The notes beneath the pieces were generated by a model. That model saw only the letters and a program-made list of their open reading frames with translations, was not told the origin of the DNA and made no database searches. A program made the position numbers and the translations under genes. 64,000 bases of DNA from Flavobacteriales bacterium (lineage in GTDB: Bacteria; Bacteroidota; Bacteroidia; Flavobacteriales_E; Vicingaceae). The first letter of the stretch is position 1, and each line of letters begins with the position of its first letter. The stretch spans positions 186,001 through 250,000 of the forward strand of contig JACJZB010000004.1 in assembly GCA_020635815.1 (NCBI GenBank). The letters are read 5' to 3'. Positions 1 to 10,800 of this stretch are shown here, piece by piece.

Positions 1-1
1 C

Positions 2-373
2 ACAGAAGATAACCCTGCTAAAGTGTATTCTCATATCACTGCAACTGCAGGGAAAGCATTCACTTTAAATTCAAATTTAGTCCTTAAATCATCAATTTTA
101 GCAAGAGGTGATGGGCAAGGAAATGGAAATATTGATTTAAACGGAAGTGTATTAATTAAACAAACATTTTTAGCAGGTTTGACAGTTACAACTCGAAGTA
201 GTATTATTGTACTGGCAGAATTTAATATCAATAAAAATTTTAGAGTAGGTTATGCTTATGACCATAATTTTAGTGATTTAACTAAAACAACAGGGGCAGG
301 ATCTCATGAAATATTTATTGGATATGACCTAAGTTTATTTAAATCAAAAGTAATTTCGCCAAGATATTTTTAG
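2..373 (+). CDS. PorP/SprF family T9SS outer-membrane protein (C-terminal part)
   Basis: The frame is open from the left edge of the window, so only the last ~123 codons are seen and the true start lies outside. The residues alternate polar and hydrophobic in the manner of outer-membrane beta strands and end in aromatic-rich strands (GYAYDHNF, HEIFIGYDLSLF) followed by a C-terminal Phe, as in PorP/SprF proteins. These proteins work with the type IX secretion system and the gliding machinery, often anchoring secreted proteins at the surface. The PorE-like gene starts 6 bases after the stop codon, and PorP/SprF plus OmpA-domain gene pairs are a recurring arrangement in Bacteroidota. The family call rests on the fragment and the neighbour together. 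Confidence 0.75.
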   Translation, partial: TEDNPAKVYSHITATAGKAFTLNSNLVLKSSILARGDGQGNGNIDLNGSVLIKQTFLAGLTVTTRSSIIVLAEFNINKNFRVGYAYDHNFSDLTKTTGAGSHEIFIGYDLSLFKSKVISPRYF

Positions 374-379
374 TGAAGA

Positions 380-2686
380 ATGATAAGTAAAAAAATTAAA
401 AGAGTAGTTGTAGTTTTTAGCGTTTTCGGATTGCTTTTAGGAAATAATTTGTTTGCTCAATTAAGTAAAGCTAACACCTATTTTACTCAAGAGAAATATG
501 CTGATGCAATTGTATATTATAATAAAACGCTAAAAAAAGATCAAAATAATGTTGAAGCTGTTCAAAATATAGCATACTCTTATCGCAAACTTAAAGATTA
601 TGTTAATGCTGAAATTTATTATGCAAAAGCAACAGAAATAAATCCAGAAGAAAGTGCTAATTACCTTTATTATGGTCAAACATTAAAAAACAATGATAAA
701 GTTAGAGAAGCAAAAGTTCAATTTGAAAAATTCTTAACGAAAAACCCTTCAAGTCTAATTGGTGAGCTAATGGTACAATCTTGTGTAGATATTAAAGATT
801 GGGAAGTTGCACCAAAAGAATTTACAGTATCAACTATCGAAAACATTAACTCCGAAAACGCAGACTTTTGTCCATTAACTTATGAAGATGGAATTGTATT
901 CGTTTCAGAAAGAGGCCCTGATTTAGTTAATGAGAATAATTTTGGGGGAAATAATAAACCTTATTTGTCGATTTTTTATGCTAAAAAATCTAAGTCATAC
1001 AAAAAAGCAAAACACTTTTCTAACCAATTAAATTCAGTTTATCATGATGGACCAGTTTCAATTTCAAGCGATAATAAAACCATTTATTTTACGAGAGTAG
1101 TAAAAGAAGAAAGAGGAAAAGATTTTACGAATAAAATAAAAGTGTTTACTGCAGATTTAGAAGGTAAAAAGTGGAAAAATATTAAAGAACTTAAATACAG
1201 TAGCAATAAATATTCAGTTGCACATCCATGGATTTCGGAAGACGGTACAAAGTTATTTTTTGCTTCTGATATGCCTGGAGGATATGGTAAAATGGATATT
1301 TATGTGTGTAATAGAGAAGGAAACGAGTGGGGAGAACCAATTAACTTAGGAAAAGAAGTAAATACTTCAGAAAATGAAGTGTTTCCATATTATAGAAAAG
1401 ATGTATTGTATTTTTCTTCCGATGGGCTTTCGGGTTATGGAGGGTTAGATATTTTTTCTGTTTTTTCAACAGACAATTGGGCGAATCCAAAAAACTTAAA
1501 AACACCTTTGAATTCTTCTAAAGATGATTTTGGAATATTTTTTACCGATGATGAAAATGGCTATTTTTCATCTGATAGAGAAGGAGGAATGGGAAGTGAC
1601 GATATTTATAAATTTAATTACCAAAGTATAGAAGAACAAACTGCTATAACAGGATTGTTAGAATATGATAAGTTACCTGCTTCTAATACAGAAATTTCAT
1701 TATTTGATGAAAATGATGATTTACTACAAACAACAACGACTGATGAAAACGGGAAGTTTAAGTTTAATAAACTAAAAATGGATGAAAGTTATTTCCTAAA
1801 AATAAATGAAGAAGATGAAAGTTTATTAGATAAAGCAAAACTTTATTTAACCAATTCAAATGGTGAAAAAGTATTATTGGCTAATGATTTAGGAAAAGGG
1901 AAATATAACTTTCAGGCATTACCTTATGACAAATATGACGAACTTCCATTGTTGGAAGAAGAAGATGAAAGTTTACTTACAGTTAGTGTTTTTGGTCAAT
2001 TGTATGAAAAATTACCAGGTGATTATTCTGGAGGAATGGAAGTATGGGTAGTAGATGATAATGGAAACATTATTGGAAAAGCTAAAACAGATAAAGATGG
2101 AAAATTTGTTTTCGACAAGCTATCGCCAGACGAGCAATACCTATTTATGTTAGCAGAAGATGATTCGAATTTAAATCTAATTATTATTGATGAAAATGGT
2201 AGAGTTTTAGAAGCTGCTAAACGTTTAATTGATGGTAAATATCGTTATGTTCGATTAAATAGCGAGCAAAACATGATTACACTTATCAATGAACTAGATG
2301 AAGTAATTAAAATAGCAGAAAATGAAAATTTTGTGATATCAAAGATATTCTATGACTATAAATCTTCTGATGTAAACGTGATGGCCGCCAAAGAACTAGA
2401 TAAATTAGTTGTTATTTTAAATAAAAATAATGATGTTCGAATTGAGTTAACTTCTCATACCGATTCAAAAGGAGGGAACGAATATAATTTGAGACTATCA
2501 CATGAAAGAGCACAAAAAGCTCGAAGCTATATCATAGCAAAAGGAATAAATTCGAATAGAATTACTGCAAAAGGGTTAGGAGAAACACAGCCCGTTGCAC
2601 CTAATGAGAATAAAGATGGGACGGATAACCCTGCAGGAAGAGCCAAAAACAGACGAACAGAATTTAAAATAATTAAGAGCCGCTAA
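380..2686 (+). CDS. PorE-like TPR/WD40-like/OmpA periplasmic protein
   Basis: This 768-residue protein has a signal peptide ending near residue 26 (LFAQ, no lipobox Cys). TPR-like helices follow at about 27-135, then a PD40/WD40-like beta-propeller at about 165-420 with repeated blades such as IYFTR, LFFASD and LYFSSDG, then two carboxypeptidase-regulatory-like beta domains at about 425-500 and 530-610. An OmpA peptidoglycan-binding domain occupies about 650-768 (SHTDSKGG, LSHERAQKARSYI, NRRTEF). This order matches Porphyromonas PorE, which binds peptidoglycan and associates with PorP in the type IX secretion system. It sits directly behind a PorP/SprF gene and 2 bases before the cyclase gene, so the three are probably co-transcribed. 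The exact cargo or partner cannot be told from sequence. Unlike PorE it is not an obvious lipoprotein. Confidence 0.85.
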   Translation: MISKKIKRVVVVFSVFGLLLGNNLFAQLSKANTYFTQEKYADAIVYYNKTLKKDQNNVEAVQNIAYSYRKLKDYVNAEIYYAKATEINPEESANYLYYGQTLKNNDKVREAKVQFEKFLTKNPSSLIGELMVQSCVDIKDWEVAPKEFTVSTIENINSENADFCPLTYEDGIVFVSERGPDLVNENNFGGNNKPYLSIFYAKKSKSYKKAKHFSNQLNSVYHDGPVSISSDNKTIYFTRVVKEERGKDFTNKIKVFTADLEGKKWKNIKELKYSSNKYSVAHPWISEDGTKLFFASDMPGGYGKMDIYVCNREGNEWGEPINLGKEVNTSENEVFPYYRKDVLYFSSDGLSGYGGLDIFSVFSTDNWANPKNLKTPLNSSKDDFGIFFTDDENGYFSSDREGGMGSDDIYKFNYQSIEEQTAITGLLEYDKLPASNTEISLFDENDDLLQTTTTDENGKFKFNKLKMDESYFLKINEEDESLLDKAKLYLTNSNGEKVLLANDLGKGKYNFQALPYDKYDELPLLEEEDESLLTVSVFGQLYEKLPGDYSGGMEVWVVDDNGNIIGKAKTDKDGKFVFDKLSPDEQYLFMLAEDDSNLNLIIIDENGRVLEAAKRLIDGKYRYVRLNSEQNMITLINELDEVIKIAENENFVISKIFYDYKSSDVNVMAAKELDKLVVILNKNNDVRIELTSHTDSKGGNEYNLRLSHERAQKARSYIIAKGINSNRITAKGLGETQPVAPNENKDGTDNPAGRAKNRRTEFKIIKSR

Positions 2687-2688
2687 AA

Positions 2689-5600
2689 TTGAAGAACCTT
2701 TTTTCAGTATCTGTTTGTTTCCTTCTTGCATTTATTTGTAGTGCTCAACAAACTAACATTAAGTTTTCGCACCTTAGTTTAAAGGATGGACTTTCACAAA
2801 GTGAAGTCTTAACCATTTTGCAAGACGATAAAGGCCTGATGTGGTTTGGTACACAAGATGGACTCAACCAATACAATGGATTTGAGTTTAAAGTATTTTC
2901 AAGTGATATAACAGACTCTACAACCATTTCAAATAGCTTTATTCATCAGGTTTATCAAGACAGTAGCGGACTGATTTGGGTAGCAACTGAAAATGGATTA
3001 AATATTTATAACAGAGATCAGCAAACATTTAAAAACATTATTGCAAATAACACTCTAAGCAAGTCTAAAAATAATGTTTGGTCTATTGACGAAGATGCAA
3101 AATACATCTGGGCTGGAATAGAAAATCAATTAATCAAAATTGATAAATCAACTCATACTGTAAAATCAATACCTATTTCTTTAAGTACAAATGCTAAAAG
3201 TTTAAAAATTAGGAAGATTAAATTTATTGAAGAAACAACCTTATTTATTGGAACAGAAGGGAATGGGGTGATAAAGTTTAAAACAACAGACAATTCTTCA
3301 ACTCATTTTTACACTGAAAATAGTGGTTTAAATAGTAATACAATAGCAGATTTTTATAAGCATACCGACAATCAAATATGGATAGCAACAAACAGAGGAA
3401 TTTGCATTTATAACAGCAAATCAGAAAAAATTATTAAACATGCAATTTTAAATAGCAGAATAAATAATGCTAACGTAACAACCATATTTGAGGATAAGTC
3501 GGGAATTATTTGGATAGGTACTGAAAATGACGGGCTTTATAAGTTTAAGTTTTTGGAAAATGTTGATCATTATGCTTATAACGCAACCATTGGAACAAGC
3601 TTAAGTAGTAATAAAATTAGCACCATTTACGAAGACAATACTGGAATTATTTGGATTGGAACACAATCTGGAGTTGATAAGTTTGATAAACAAAAACAAT
3701 ATTTCAAGCACTACCAACATTGGCCAAACACGAGTCATACCATAAATAGTAATATGGTATGGTGTATTTTTCAAGACGACTCTTTTAAGTCAACATTATG
3801 GGTTGGCACCAATATGGGAGTAAATATATTTGATAAAGAAACAGGTGAAATGACTTCCATTGCACCTGATTTCTCTAAATCGAATGTGCAGAGAAATAAT
3901 GGAATATATTCAGTTTATAAAGACCATAAAGGCACGATATATTTAGGCTCAGATGGAGGTATTTTTATATACTCAGAAGGCAACTTAGTACCAGTAAAAT
4001 ATTCTAACGGAGAAAATAGAAGCAGAACATACACAATTAAAGAAGACAAACAACATCGCCTTTGGTTAGGAACAAAAGAAGGTTTAGTTGTTGTAAGTGC
4101 TGATCGGAAAACATTTAAACTTTACACATCTTCTAATCAAGAATATAGCCTAAAGAGTGATATTGTTCGTTCGGTGGTAGAAGATAAAAATGGTAACATT
4201 TGGTTAGGAACAGATGGAGGAGGATTAGTTAAGGTTATAGAAGAAAAAGATAGCATTTATTTTAAATCTTACGTAAATAACCCGGCGTACTTAAACTCAC
4301 TGAGTCAAAATGGTGTTTTGGTTGTTGCAGAAGGAAAAAACGATAATTTATGGATTGGAACCTTTGGAGGAGGATTAAATAAATTTAATACCAAAACAGA
4401 AGAATTTACTCGGTTTACTGAAAAAGACGGCCTTAGTAATAATGTAATTTATGGAATAATAGCAGACGACAGAAATTATTTATGGTTATCTACCAATAAA
4501 GGAGTATCAGCCTTTAACTTGGAAACAAAAACATTTTATAACTATGAAGAAAGTGATGGATTACAAAGTAATGAATTTAACACTGGAGCGTATTACAAAA
4601 ATAGTTTAGGTGAAATATTTTTTGGAGGAGTAAATGGTTATAACTCTTTTTACCCCGAAGATGTACACAAAAATAAATCATTACCAAAACCATTAATTAC
4701 TAACTTTTATTTATTCAATAAGCCAGTTAGCATTGGCCCTAATTCAATTCTAAAAAAACAAATTTCAGAATTGGAGGAGATAACATTAAAATATAAAGAA
4801 AATGTTATCTCATTTGAATTTGCATCCTTACATTATGCTTACCCACTAAAAAATCAACATGCTTACATGTTAGAAAATTTTAATGAAGATTGGGTTTACA
4901 TTGGTAACAATAGAATTGCAAACTATACAAATCTTGACCCAGGAGAATATATTTTTAAAGTAAAAGTGGCAAATAGCGATGGTGTTTGGAACGAAGAACC
5001 AGCACAAATACGAGTTATTGTACTGCCTCCAATATGGGCAACATGGTGGTTTAGATCTATAGGTATATTAATTATTCTAGCTATTATTTATGCTTACTAC
5101 ATTACCAAAATAAATAGAGTAAAAGCTCAAAAGCTGCTATTAGAAGTTCAAGTAAGAGAGCGTACTTACGAGGTAATAAAACAAAAAGAAGAAATTGAAA
5201 GTCAGAAACAATTAATTGAAATTGAGAAAGAAAAGGCTGAAAAATTATTATTAAATATTTTACCTGAAGAAACAGTAGAAGAACTAAAAGCAAAAGGGAA
5301 AGCTACAGCCAGACAGTATCGATTGGCTTCAATTATGTTTACCGATTTTAAGAGTTTTACCAAAATTGCGGAGAAAATTGATCCACAAGATTTGGTAGCA
5401 GAGTTAGATAGGTACTTTATTAAGTTTGATGAAATTATTGAAAAATATGACATTGAAAAGATAAAAACGATTGGAGACTCTTACATGTGTGCAGGAGGAA
5501 TTCCAATACGAAATAAAAGTAATCCGATTGACATAGTTTTAGCAGGATTAGAAATTCAACGATTTGTTGCACAAGACCATACAGAGAAAGAGGCTGTAGG

Positions 5601-6537
5601 AGAAAAATCTTGGGGCTTGAGAATAGGAATTCATACAGGAGAAATTATTGCCGGTGTTGTTGGTATTAAGCGTTTTGCGTATGACATTTGGGGAGATAGT
5701 GTAAATATAGCAAGTAGAGTTGAAGCTGCTAGTGGTGTAGGAATGGTAAATATATCAGGAGCAACTTACAACTTGGTTAAAGAGTTTTTTGAGTGTGAAT
5801 ATCGTGGAAAAATAAAAGCAAAAAACAAAGGACATATTGATATGTACTTTGTGCATCGTATTAGAAAAGAGCTTTCTGTTAACGGAGAAGGAAATGAACC
5901 TAACGAACTTTTTCAGAAATATGTTGACTTACACATTTATAGTGGCATTAATTACCGAAAAGCAGAGAGGTACATTGTTAATCGGTTAGAAAAAGAATTG
6001 CCAAATAATTTACACTATCACGATTTAAGACACACACTAGATGTTTGTGCCGCAGTAGAAAGAATTGCGTTAATGGAAGGTGTTGAAGGAGATGATATTT
6101 TCTTGTTGAAAACAGCAGCATTATATCATGATGCAGGGTTTGTAAAGCAATATTCAAATAATGAAGAAATAGGGGCAGCTTTGGCTAAAGAGGTGTTGCC
6201 GAGATTTGGATATACTGACGAACAAATTGAAGTTATACACCAATTGATTAAAGCAACTAAAGTTCCTCAACAACCAAAAAATAAATTAGAAGAGATTATT
6301 TGTGATGCCGATTTAGATTATTTGGGAGGTAATGATTTCCATTTAATAGCAGATAAATTAAAAAGAGAGTTGATGGAACGAGATATTGTTCAAACCGATA
6401 AGCAATGGGATGAGCTTCAAATTAAGTTTTTAGAGCAGCACAGATACTTTACTAAAACGGCAATAGAATTACGTAGAGATAATAAAAAAGCACGTATAGA
6501 AGAGGTTAAAGAGCGATTAAAAACTTATAAGGACTAG
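2689..6537 (+). CDS. Propeller-sensor adenylate cyclase with C-terminal HD domain
   Basis: This is a 1282-residue protein with a TTG start 2 bases after the PorE-like stop codon; the start gives a clean signal peptide ending in CSAQ. The extracytoplasmic part carries many two-component-regulator propeller repeats (WFGTQDGL, WVATENGL, WIGTENDGL and similar), then a Y_Y_Y-type beta domain. One membrane segment lies near 785-806 and a coiled coil near 815-865. A class III nucleotide cyclase domain spans about 870-1035. Metal-binding Asp886 and Asp930 are present, Lys926 and Asp999 are the adenine-selecting residues, and Asn1006 and Arg1010 are the transition-state residues. The C-terminus is an HD-type phosphohydrolase-like domain (His1111, His1115, His1147-Asp1148, Asp1206/1208). 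I infer ATP cyclase activity. Whether the HD domain degrades the same product is unknown. The shared operon suggests it senses an envelope or secretion signal. Confidence 0.85.
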   Translation: MKNLFSVSVCFLLAFICSAQQTNIKFSHLSLKDGLSQSEVLTILQDDKGLMWFGTQDGLNQYNGFEFKVFSSDITDSTTISNSFIHQVYQDSSGLIWVATENGLNIYNRDQQTFKNIIANNTLSKSKNNVWSIDEDAKYIWAGIENQLIKIDKSTHTVKSIPISLSTNAKSLKIRKIKFIEETTLFIGTEGNGVIKFKTTDNSSTHFYTENSGLNSNTIADFYKHTDNQIWIATNRGICIYNSKSEKIIKHAILNSRINNANVTTIFEDKSGIIWIGTENDGLYKFKFLENVDHYAYNATIGTSLSSNKISTIYEDNTGIIWIGTQSGVDKFDKQKQYFKHYQHWPNTSHTINSNMVWCIFQDDSFKSTLWVGTNMGVNIFDKETGEMTSIAPDFSKSNVQRNNGIYSVYKDHKGTIYLGSDGGIFIYSEGNLVPVKYSNGENRSRTYTIKEDKQHRLWLGTKEGLVVVSADRKTFKLYTSSNQEYSLKSDIVRSVVEDKNGNIWLGTDGGGLVKVIEEKDSIYFKSYVNNPAYLNSLSQNGVLVVAEGKNDNLWIGTFGGGLNKFNTKTEEFTRFTEKDGLSNNVIYGIIADDRNYLWLSTNKGVSAFNLETKTFYNYEESDGLQSNEFNTGAYYKNSLGEIFFGGVNGYNSFYPEDVHKNKSLPKPLITNFYLFNKPVSIGPNSILKKQISELEEITLKYKENVISFEFASLHYAYPLKNQHAYMLENFNEDWVYIGNNRIANYTNLDPGEYIFKVKVANSDGVWNEEPAQIRVIVLPPIWATWWFRSIGILIILAIIYAYYITKINRVKAQKLLLEVQVRERTYEVIKQKEEIESQKQLIEIEKEKAEKLLLNILPEETVEELKAKGKATARQYRLASIMFTDFKSFTKIAEKIDPQDLVAELDRYFIKFDEIIEKYDIEKIKTIGDSYMCAGGIPIRNKSNPIDIVLAGLEIQRFVAQDHTEKEAVGEKSWGLRIGIHTGEIIAGVVGIKRFAYDIWGDSVNIASRVEAASGVGMVNISGATYNLVKEFFECEYRGKIKAKNKGHIDMYFVHRIRKELSVNGEGNEPNELFQKYVDLHIYSGINYRKAERYIVNRLEKELPNNLHYHDLRHTLDVCAAVERIALMEGVEGDDIFLLKTAALYHDAGFVKQYSNNEEIGAALAKEVLPRFGYTDEQIEVIHQLIKATKVPQQPKNKLEEIICDADLDYLGGNDFHLIADKLKRELMERDIVQTDKQWDELQIKFLEQHRYFTKTAIELRRDNKKARIEEVKERLKTYKD

Positions 6538-6561
6538 AAATTCTCTTTTACAAAGAAATTA

Positions 6562-6605
6562 ATACAAAAGAAGCCCTCCATTTTAATAGAGGGCTTCTTT
6601 TGTAT
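6562..6605. terminator. Bidirectional intrinsic terminator
   Basis: A perfect 17-base inverted repeat (arms 6562-6578 and 6589-6605) has a 10-base loop. The arms hold a GC core (AGCCCTC/GAGGGCT) flanked by A and T runs, so it can end transcription from both the cyclase operon (+) and the radical SAM gene (-), which converge here. Confidence 0.9.
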
Positions 6606-6611
6606 GAGTTT

Positions 6612-7799
6612 TTACTTTAAAACAATATCTTCTGCTCTTTTCATGTACTCTTTGTAAGTCGTTTTCTTGTCAGCTTCCCATTGGTAGTTGCCAAACATTT
6701 TACCAGTAATTCCTTTTCCAAAATATTTTTCAAACATACGGTGTAAAACAACATCGTATTTTCTATGAAAGTTTACCCAACAACCATTACAGTTGTGCTG
6801 GTAATGTTTCTGCGTTTTTTGAGTTTCTTTATCGTTAATAATTTCATCTAACGAACGTTCAAAAAGGTTTCCAATTTTGACATCTAAATTTTGACATAAT
6901 GGAACATCACCATTAGGAAGAATACTTAAAGAATCAATTATGCTATTACACGACATTTTTAAATCGCCTTTTCTCCATTCATCATATAAAACCAAAAAGT
7001 CATAATTTTCTTTAAACTCTTTAATAATTGCGGGTATTTTACTTTTAAAATTATCGTCTTTTAAATCAGTAGAAAGTGGTCTGTGAATTTCTTCTTTTAC
7101 TTCAAGAGCAGTATCTCCATCTACATAATTTGGAACTTGTTTTTCAGCTGTTTTTGTAGCAATTCCAGTTTCGTGTGCTTTATCATCCGTATCAAAAAAG
7201 CTCATGTCGTTATAAACTCCCACACGCATATCAACACCTTCTTTTTTACAAACTTCAGCAACATGTCTCATGTCGTCAAAGTTGTTGTAAGGTGATAAAG
7301 TAAACATGGTAGAAATAGGTACTACATCTTTTAATGTTTGGATAACCTTAATTACTCTATCGTAACCATCTTTTCCCCTCATGTGTTTGTAAGTCTCCAC
7401 ATCACCATCTAAAGAAATATATAAACGTTTTGGAGGGAATTTTTTTACCGCCTCAATTAAACTATCAGGCTTTAAGCAATTTGAAAGTAAATCGAAATTA
7501 GGATGATTTTTGGTAAACCATTCCATAATTTGTAAAGCCTCTGGGTGCAATAAAAATTCTCCACCTTCAAGACCAATGGCAGTATCTTTAGAGATAGCCT
7601 TACTCTTCATCACCTCTTTTATTTTTTCAAACGAAAGGTATTTAACCGGACGTTTTGCCCAAATATTACAATGTTTGCAACGCGAATCACAAAGATCGGT
7701 AGCATATATCATTAGGGTTGCTAATTTACGAGGGCCAATATTTGATTTGTTATTGGCAAATTTTTTAGCTCTACTTACGTAATCCTTTAATCCGTACAT
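6612..7799 (-). CDS. Radical SAM protein with C-terminal Cys cluster
   Basis: This 395-residue protein has the radical SAM CxxxCxxC motif at Cys37/Cys41/Cys44 (CDSRCKHC), a GLEGGEF segment matching the SAM-binding GGE motif, and a LYISLDG strand. The C-terminal third has further cysteines (MSCNSII, VPLCQN, HNCNGCW), as in SPASM or twitch-type extensions that bind an auxiliary iron-sulfur cluster. It should cleave S-adenosylmethionine to start a radical reaction, but the substrate is not evident. It stands alone, with no precursor peptide gene or maturase partner beside it, and its own promoter-like -7 element lies upstream. A peptide-modifying or cofactor-related role is possible but unsupported. 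Confidence 0.8.
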   Translation of the reverse strand: MYGLKDYVSRAKKFANNKSNIGPRKLATLMIYATDLCDSRCKHCNIWAKRPVKYLSFEKIKEVMKSKAISKDTAIGLEGGEFLLHPEALQIMEWFTKNHPNFDLLSNCLKPDSLIEAVKKFPPKRLYISLDGDVETYKHMRGKDGYDRVIKVIQTLKDVVPISTMFTLSPYNNFDDMRHVAEVCKKEGVDMRVGVYNDMSFFDTDDKAHETGIATKTAEKQVPNYVDGDTALEVKEEIHRPLSTDLKDDNFKSKIPAIIKEFKENYDFLVLYDEWRKGDLKMSCNSIIDSLSILPNGDVPLCQNLDVKIGNLFERSLDEIINDKETQKTQKHYQHNCNGCWVNFHRKYDVVLHRMFEKYFGKGITGKMFGNYQWEADKKTTYKEYMKRAEDIVLK

Positions 7800-7820
7800 T
7801 AAATAATTTTATTAAAAACT

Positions 7821-7828
7821 CAAATGTA
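7821..7828 (-). promoter_or_regulatory. Promoter -7 element for the radical SAM gene
   Basis: The minus strand reads TACATTTG, an exact match to the Bacteroidota TAnnTTTG -7 element, about 22 bases before the start codon at 7799. No good -33 TTTG is seen at the usual distance, so the call is moderate. Confidence 0.45.
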
Positions 7829-7879
7829 CTAAAATAGAAGCAATTCAGAATGATTCAAAATAAGCTAAATAGAGGCTTG

Positions 7880-10800
7880 TTACACTTTTGGAAGTTCAAT
7901 AAAAAAAGAAGTCCCCACATTTTGGGCTGTTTTAAACGTAATAGTGCCATTTGCATTTTCAATAATATTTTTAACCATAGCCAAACCTAATCCCATACCG
8001 GTTGACTTAGTTGTGAAGTTTGGTGTAAATATTTTGTCTTGCTCCTCTTCAGGAATTCCTTTGCCATTGTCTTTAATTTCAACAATATAGTTTTTGGTGT
8101 TTTCAGAAGAAATGATTTCAATTAACCCATTTCTATCGGCAGGAATTGCTTGAATGGCATTTTTGATGAGGTTAGAAAACGCTCTGTTCATTTGATTTTT
8201 ATCTGCATTTACAATAAGTGTTGCTGAAACAGTGTTGAGGTAAGTAATCGTCGTCTTTTTGTTTTGATATAAATCAATACATGTTTCTATGGTTTCAGTT
8301 AGGTTAACCTCTTCTTGTTTTGCCGTTGGCATTTTCGCAAAATTTGAAAATTCGTTGGCAATATTGGTTAAGGTATCAATTTGCTCAATTAAGGTTTTTG
8401 CGGTTCTTTTCACTCTCTCTGTAACTTCTTCTGGGTTGTCAGTAATCGAACGCTCCAAGTGTTGAATACTCAGTTTCATAGGTGTTAATGGGTTTTTTAT
8501 TTCATGGGCAACTTGTTTTGCCATTTCTCGCCAAGCACTTTCTCTTTCCGATTTTGCTAATAAGTTTGCACTTTTTTCTAATTCCAATACTTTGTTGTTG
8601 TATTCTTGAACCAGCGAGCCAATTTCGTCATTCGATTGCCAATCGATAAGGTCGTTGGCTTTACCAAACTGTAAGGCACTAATTTTTTCTTTAATTAATC
8701 GAACGGGTTCTGAAATGTAATTGGCAAACACAAAGGCAATTATTGCAGAGATTAAAAATAATAAAGTGTAACTGTTTATTAATGTCGTAAAGAAATTTGA
8801 AAACTCACTTTCTAATTCATTTTGTTTAGCAAAATAAGGTAAGTTTAAATACGCAATTACTTTATTCTTTTTGTTTCTAAAAGGAACATAAGCTGATAAA
8901 TAGTTTAAAGAACTAATGGTTTCATCATGTATAAAAACAGATTTTTTTTCATTGTTTAATGCAAAGAAAGCTTCTGGATTTATTTTATCGCTTATTAGTC
9001 CTCGCTCAATAATTTCTGGACGAGATGTTGAAATTAAATTGCCATCGGTATCATATAAATTAATATCAACATAAAAAATGTTTGAAAATTTTATCAATTG
9101 ATAATTGATAAATTCTGTTATATCAGAACCTAATTTTTGTTCGTTTCCAAAACTATTTTCTAATTCAATTAAAACAGACTGTACTTTTTCTTTTATAGAT
9201 TTTATATTTTTTTCTGAGTACTGTTGTTTGATGTAATAAGAAGTTCCCCATCCAAAAAGAAGAAAAGAGATAAAAGTAGAGATGGTAACAAATAACTGAA
9301 CTTTTGTACTGAAACTAGTTGAGGTGATTTGCCAATTAAAAGGGGCAAGGTTAAATAATAAACCAATTAACAAGGCAATTAACCCCGTAAGTAAGAAAAA
9401 GTAAGAAAAGGTAGTAATGTGGTTAAACGTTGTTTTAACAGGAGAGCTTAGAACTACAATGGTGTTTTTGTTACTTTGATAAAATAAATGATGATAACCT
9501 TCAGATTGCATGATAAAAATACCATCATCATTAAATCTAAAATTATTATCGGCAATAGAAGTATTGTAATTAAAACGACCAACATGGTTGGTTAGTTTTC
9601 CTTGTTTGTATTTGGCAAAAGAGTGTTTATTTAAATTTACCGAAATATCAATTTCTTTTTTGTTTAACAACAATTCAGGATATCCCTCAGTGTTTGAAAG
9701 CACTTTGGGTAATAGCTCAATAAATAAATTAGCAGAAAGCGTATCGTTTAGTTTAATGGTTGCTTTTGCAAGATAGCTGCTTATATTATCACCAGAATAT
9801 AAAAATGTAATGCTATTGTTTTTAGAGAGGTTACTTTCAGCTTCAATTTTTTCATTAAAAAAATCAACACAACTTACCTGAACATTCTCTCCTTCAATAA
9901 TTAGGGTGTCTTCAATCTGGCACAAATAGGTGTTTACATCATATTTAGACCAATATCCATTAAAATACTTATCGATGATGTATTTGTCTAATTCATTTTT
10001 ATTTTCCCAATAACTATCTGCCCAATTAGTTAAAACGGTATCAGCTTCAATTTTTTGTTTTACATTTTGATATAAATATTCTGTTACAGGATCTTTTTCT
10101 TGTGCTAGTTTTTTCAGCAATGAAACTTTATTCGCTTCATTTTTTTCTCCATTATATTTAATAAAACCATAAGAAATAGCAAGTGCTATTAATGCAATAA
10201 TAATGGTGCTTTGGTAGAGTGAATATTTTTTTGTTTTAAAAACAGAGAAAATAAGAATAGCAATTAAAAACCAAGCACTAATCGTCCAATCAATTTTAAA
10301 ATGGAAATCGCCAACAATTATGGTAATCAAACCTATACACCAATAAATAGAAATTAATTGATTGTGTGTAAAAATAGTGTTACGAAAAGCGGTTATTGTT
10401 GCCTTAATTAAAACAACAACACTTATAAATAGCAGGATAACAATGAAAATTCCAATAAAACTAAACGCACTTAGTTCGAGAATGTAATTTACATCAAAGT
10501 TAATGTTGGAGTTGTTGATTAAACCAACAAACCAGTTAGAGATTATTATTGAAATAATTGAAGAAAGAATGAGGTAAATAAAAGGGTAAATTTTATTGTT
10601 TTTAGGCAGTGTTTTAGCCAGTTTTATTAATAAAATACAAAAAGAAAAAAGGGCGATTGTAGCCAATAAAAAATTTCCTAAAGAAGGTAAAATGGCAGAA
10701 TGAGCATAGATACTTGGGCTAAATATTTTTTGTAGGTAAAGCGTTGAAGGAAAACCAAAATAGGTAAATAAAAGATAACTCACAACAACATAAAGAGCGG

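Noticed and set aside
5102..5453. Minus-strand open frames inside the cyclase gene
   Set aside because: They lie opposite the coiled coil and cyclase domain of a clearly coding gene and have Leu/Phe/Ser bias from AT-rich antisense.
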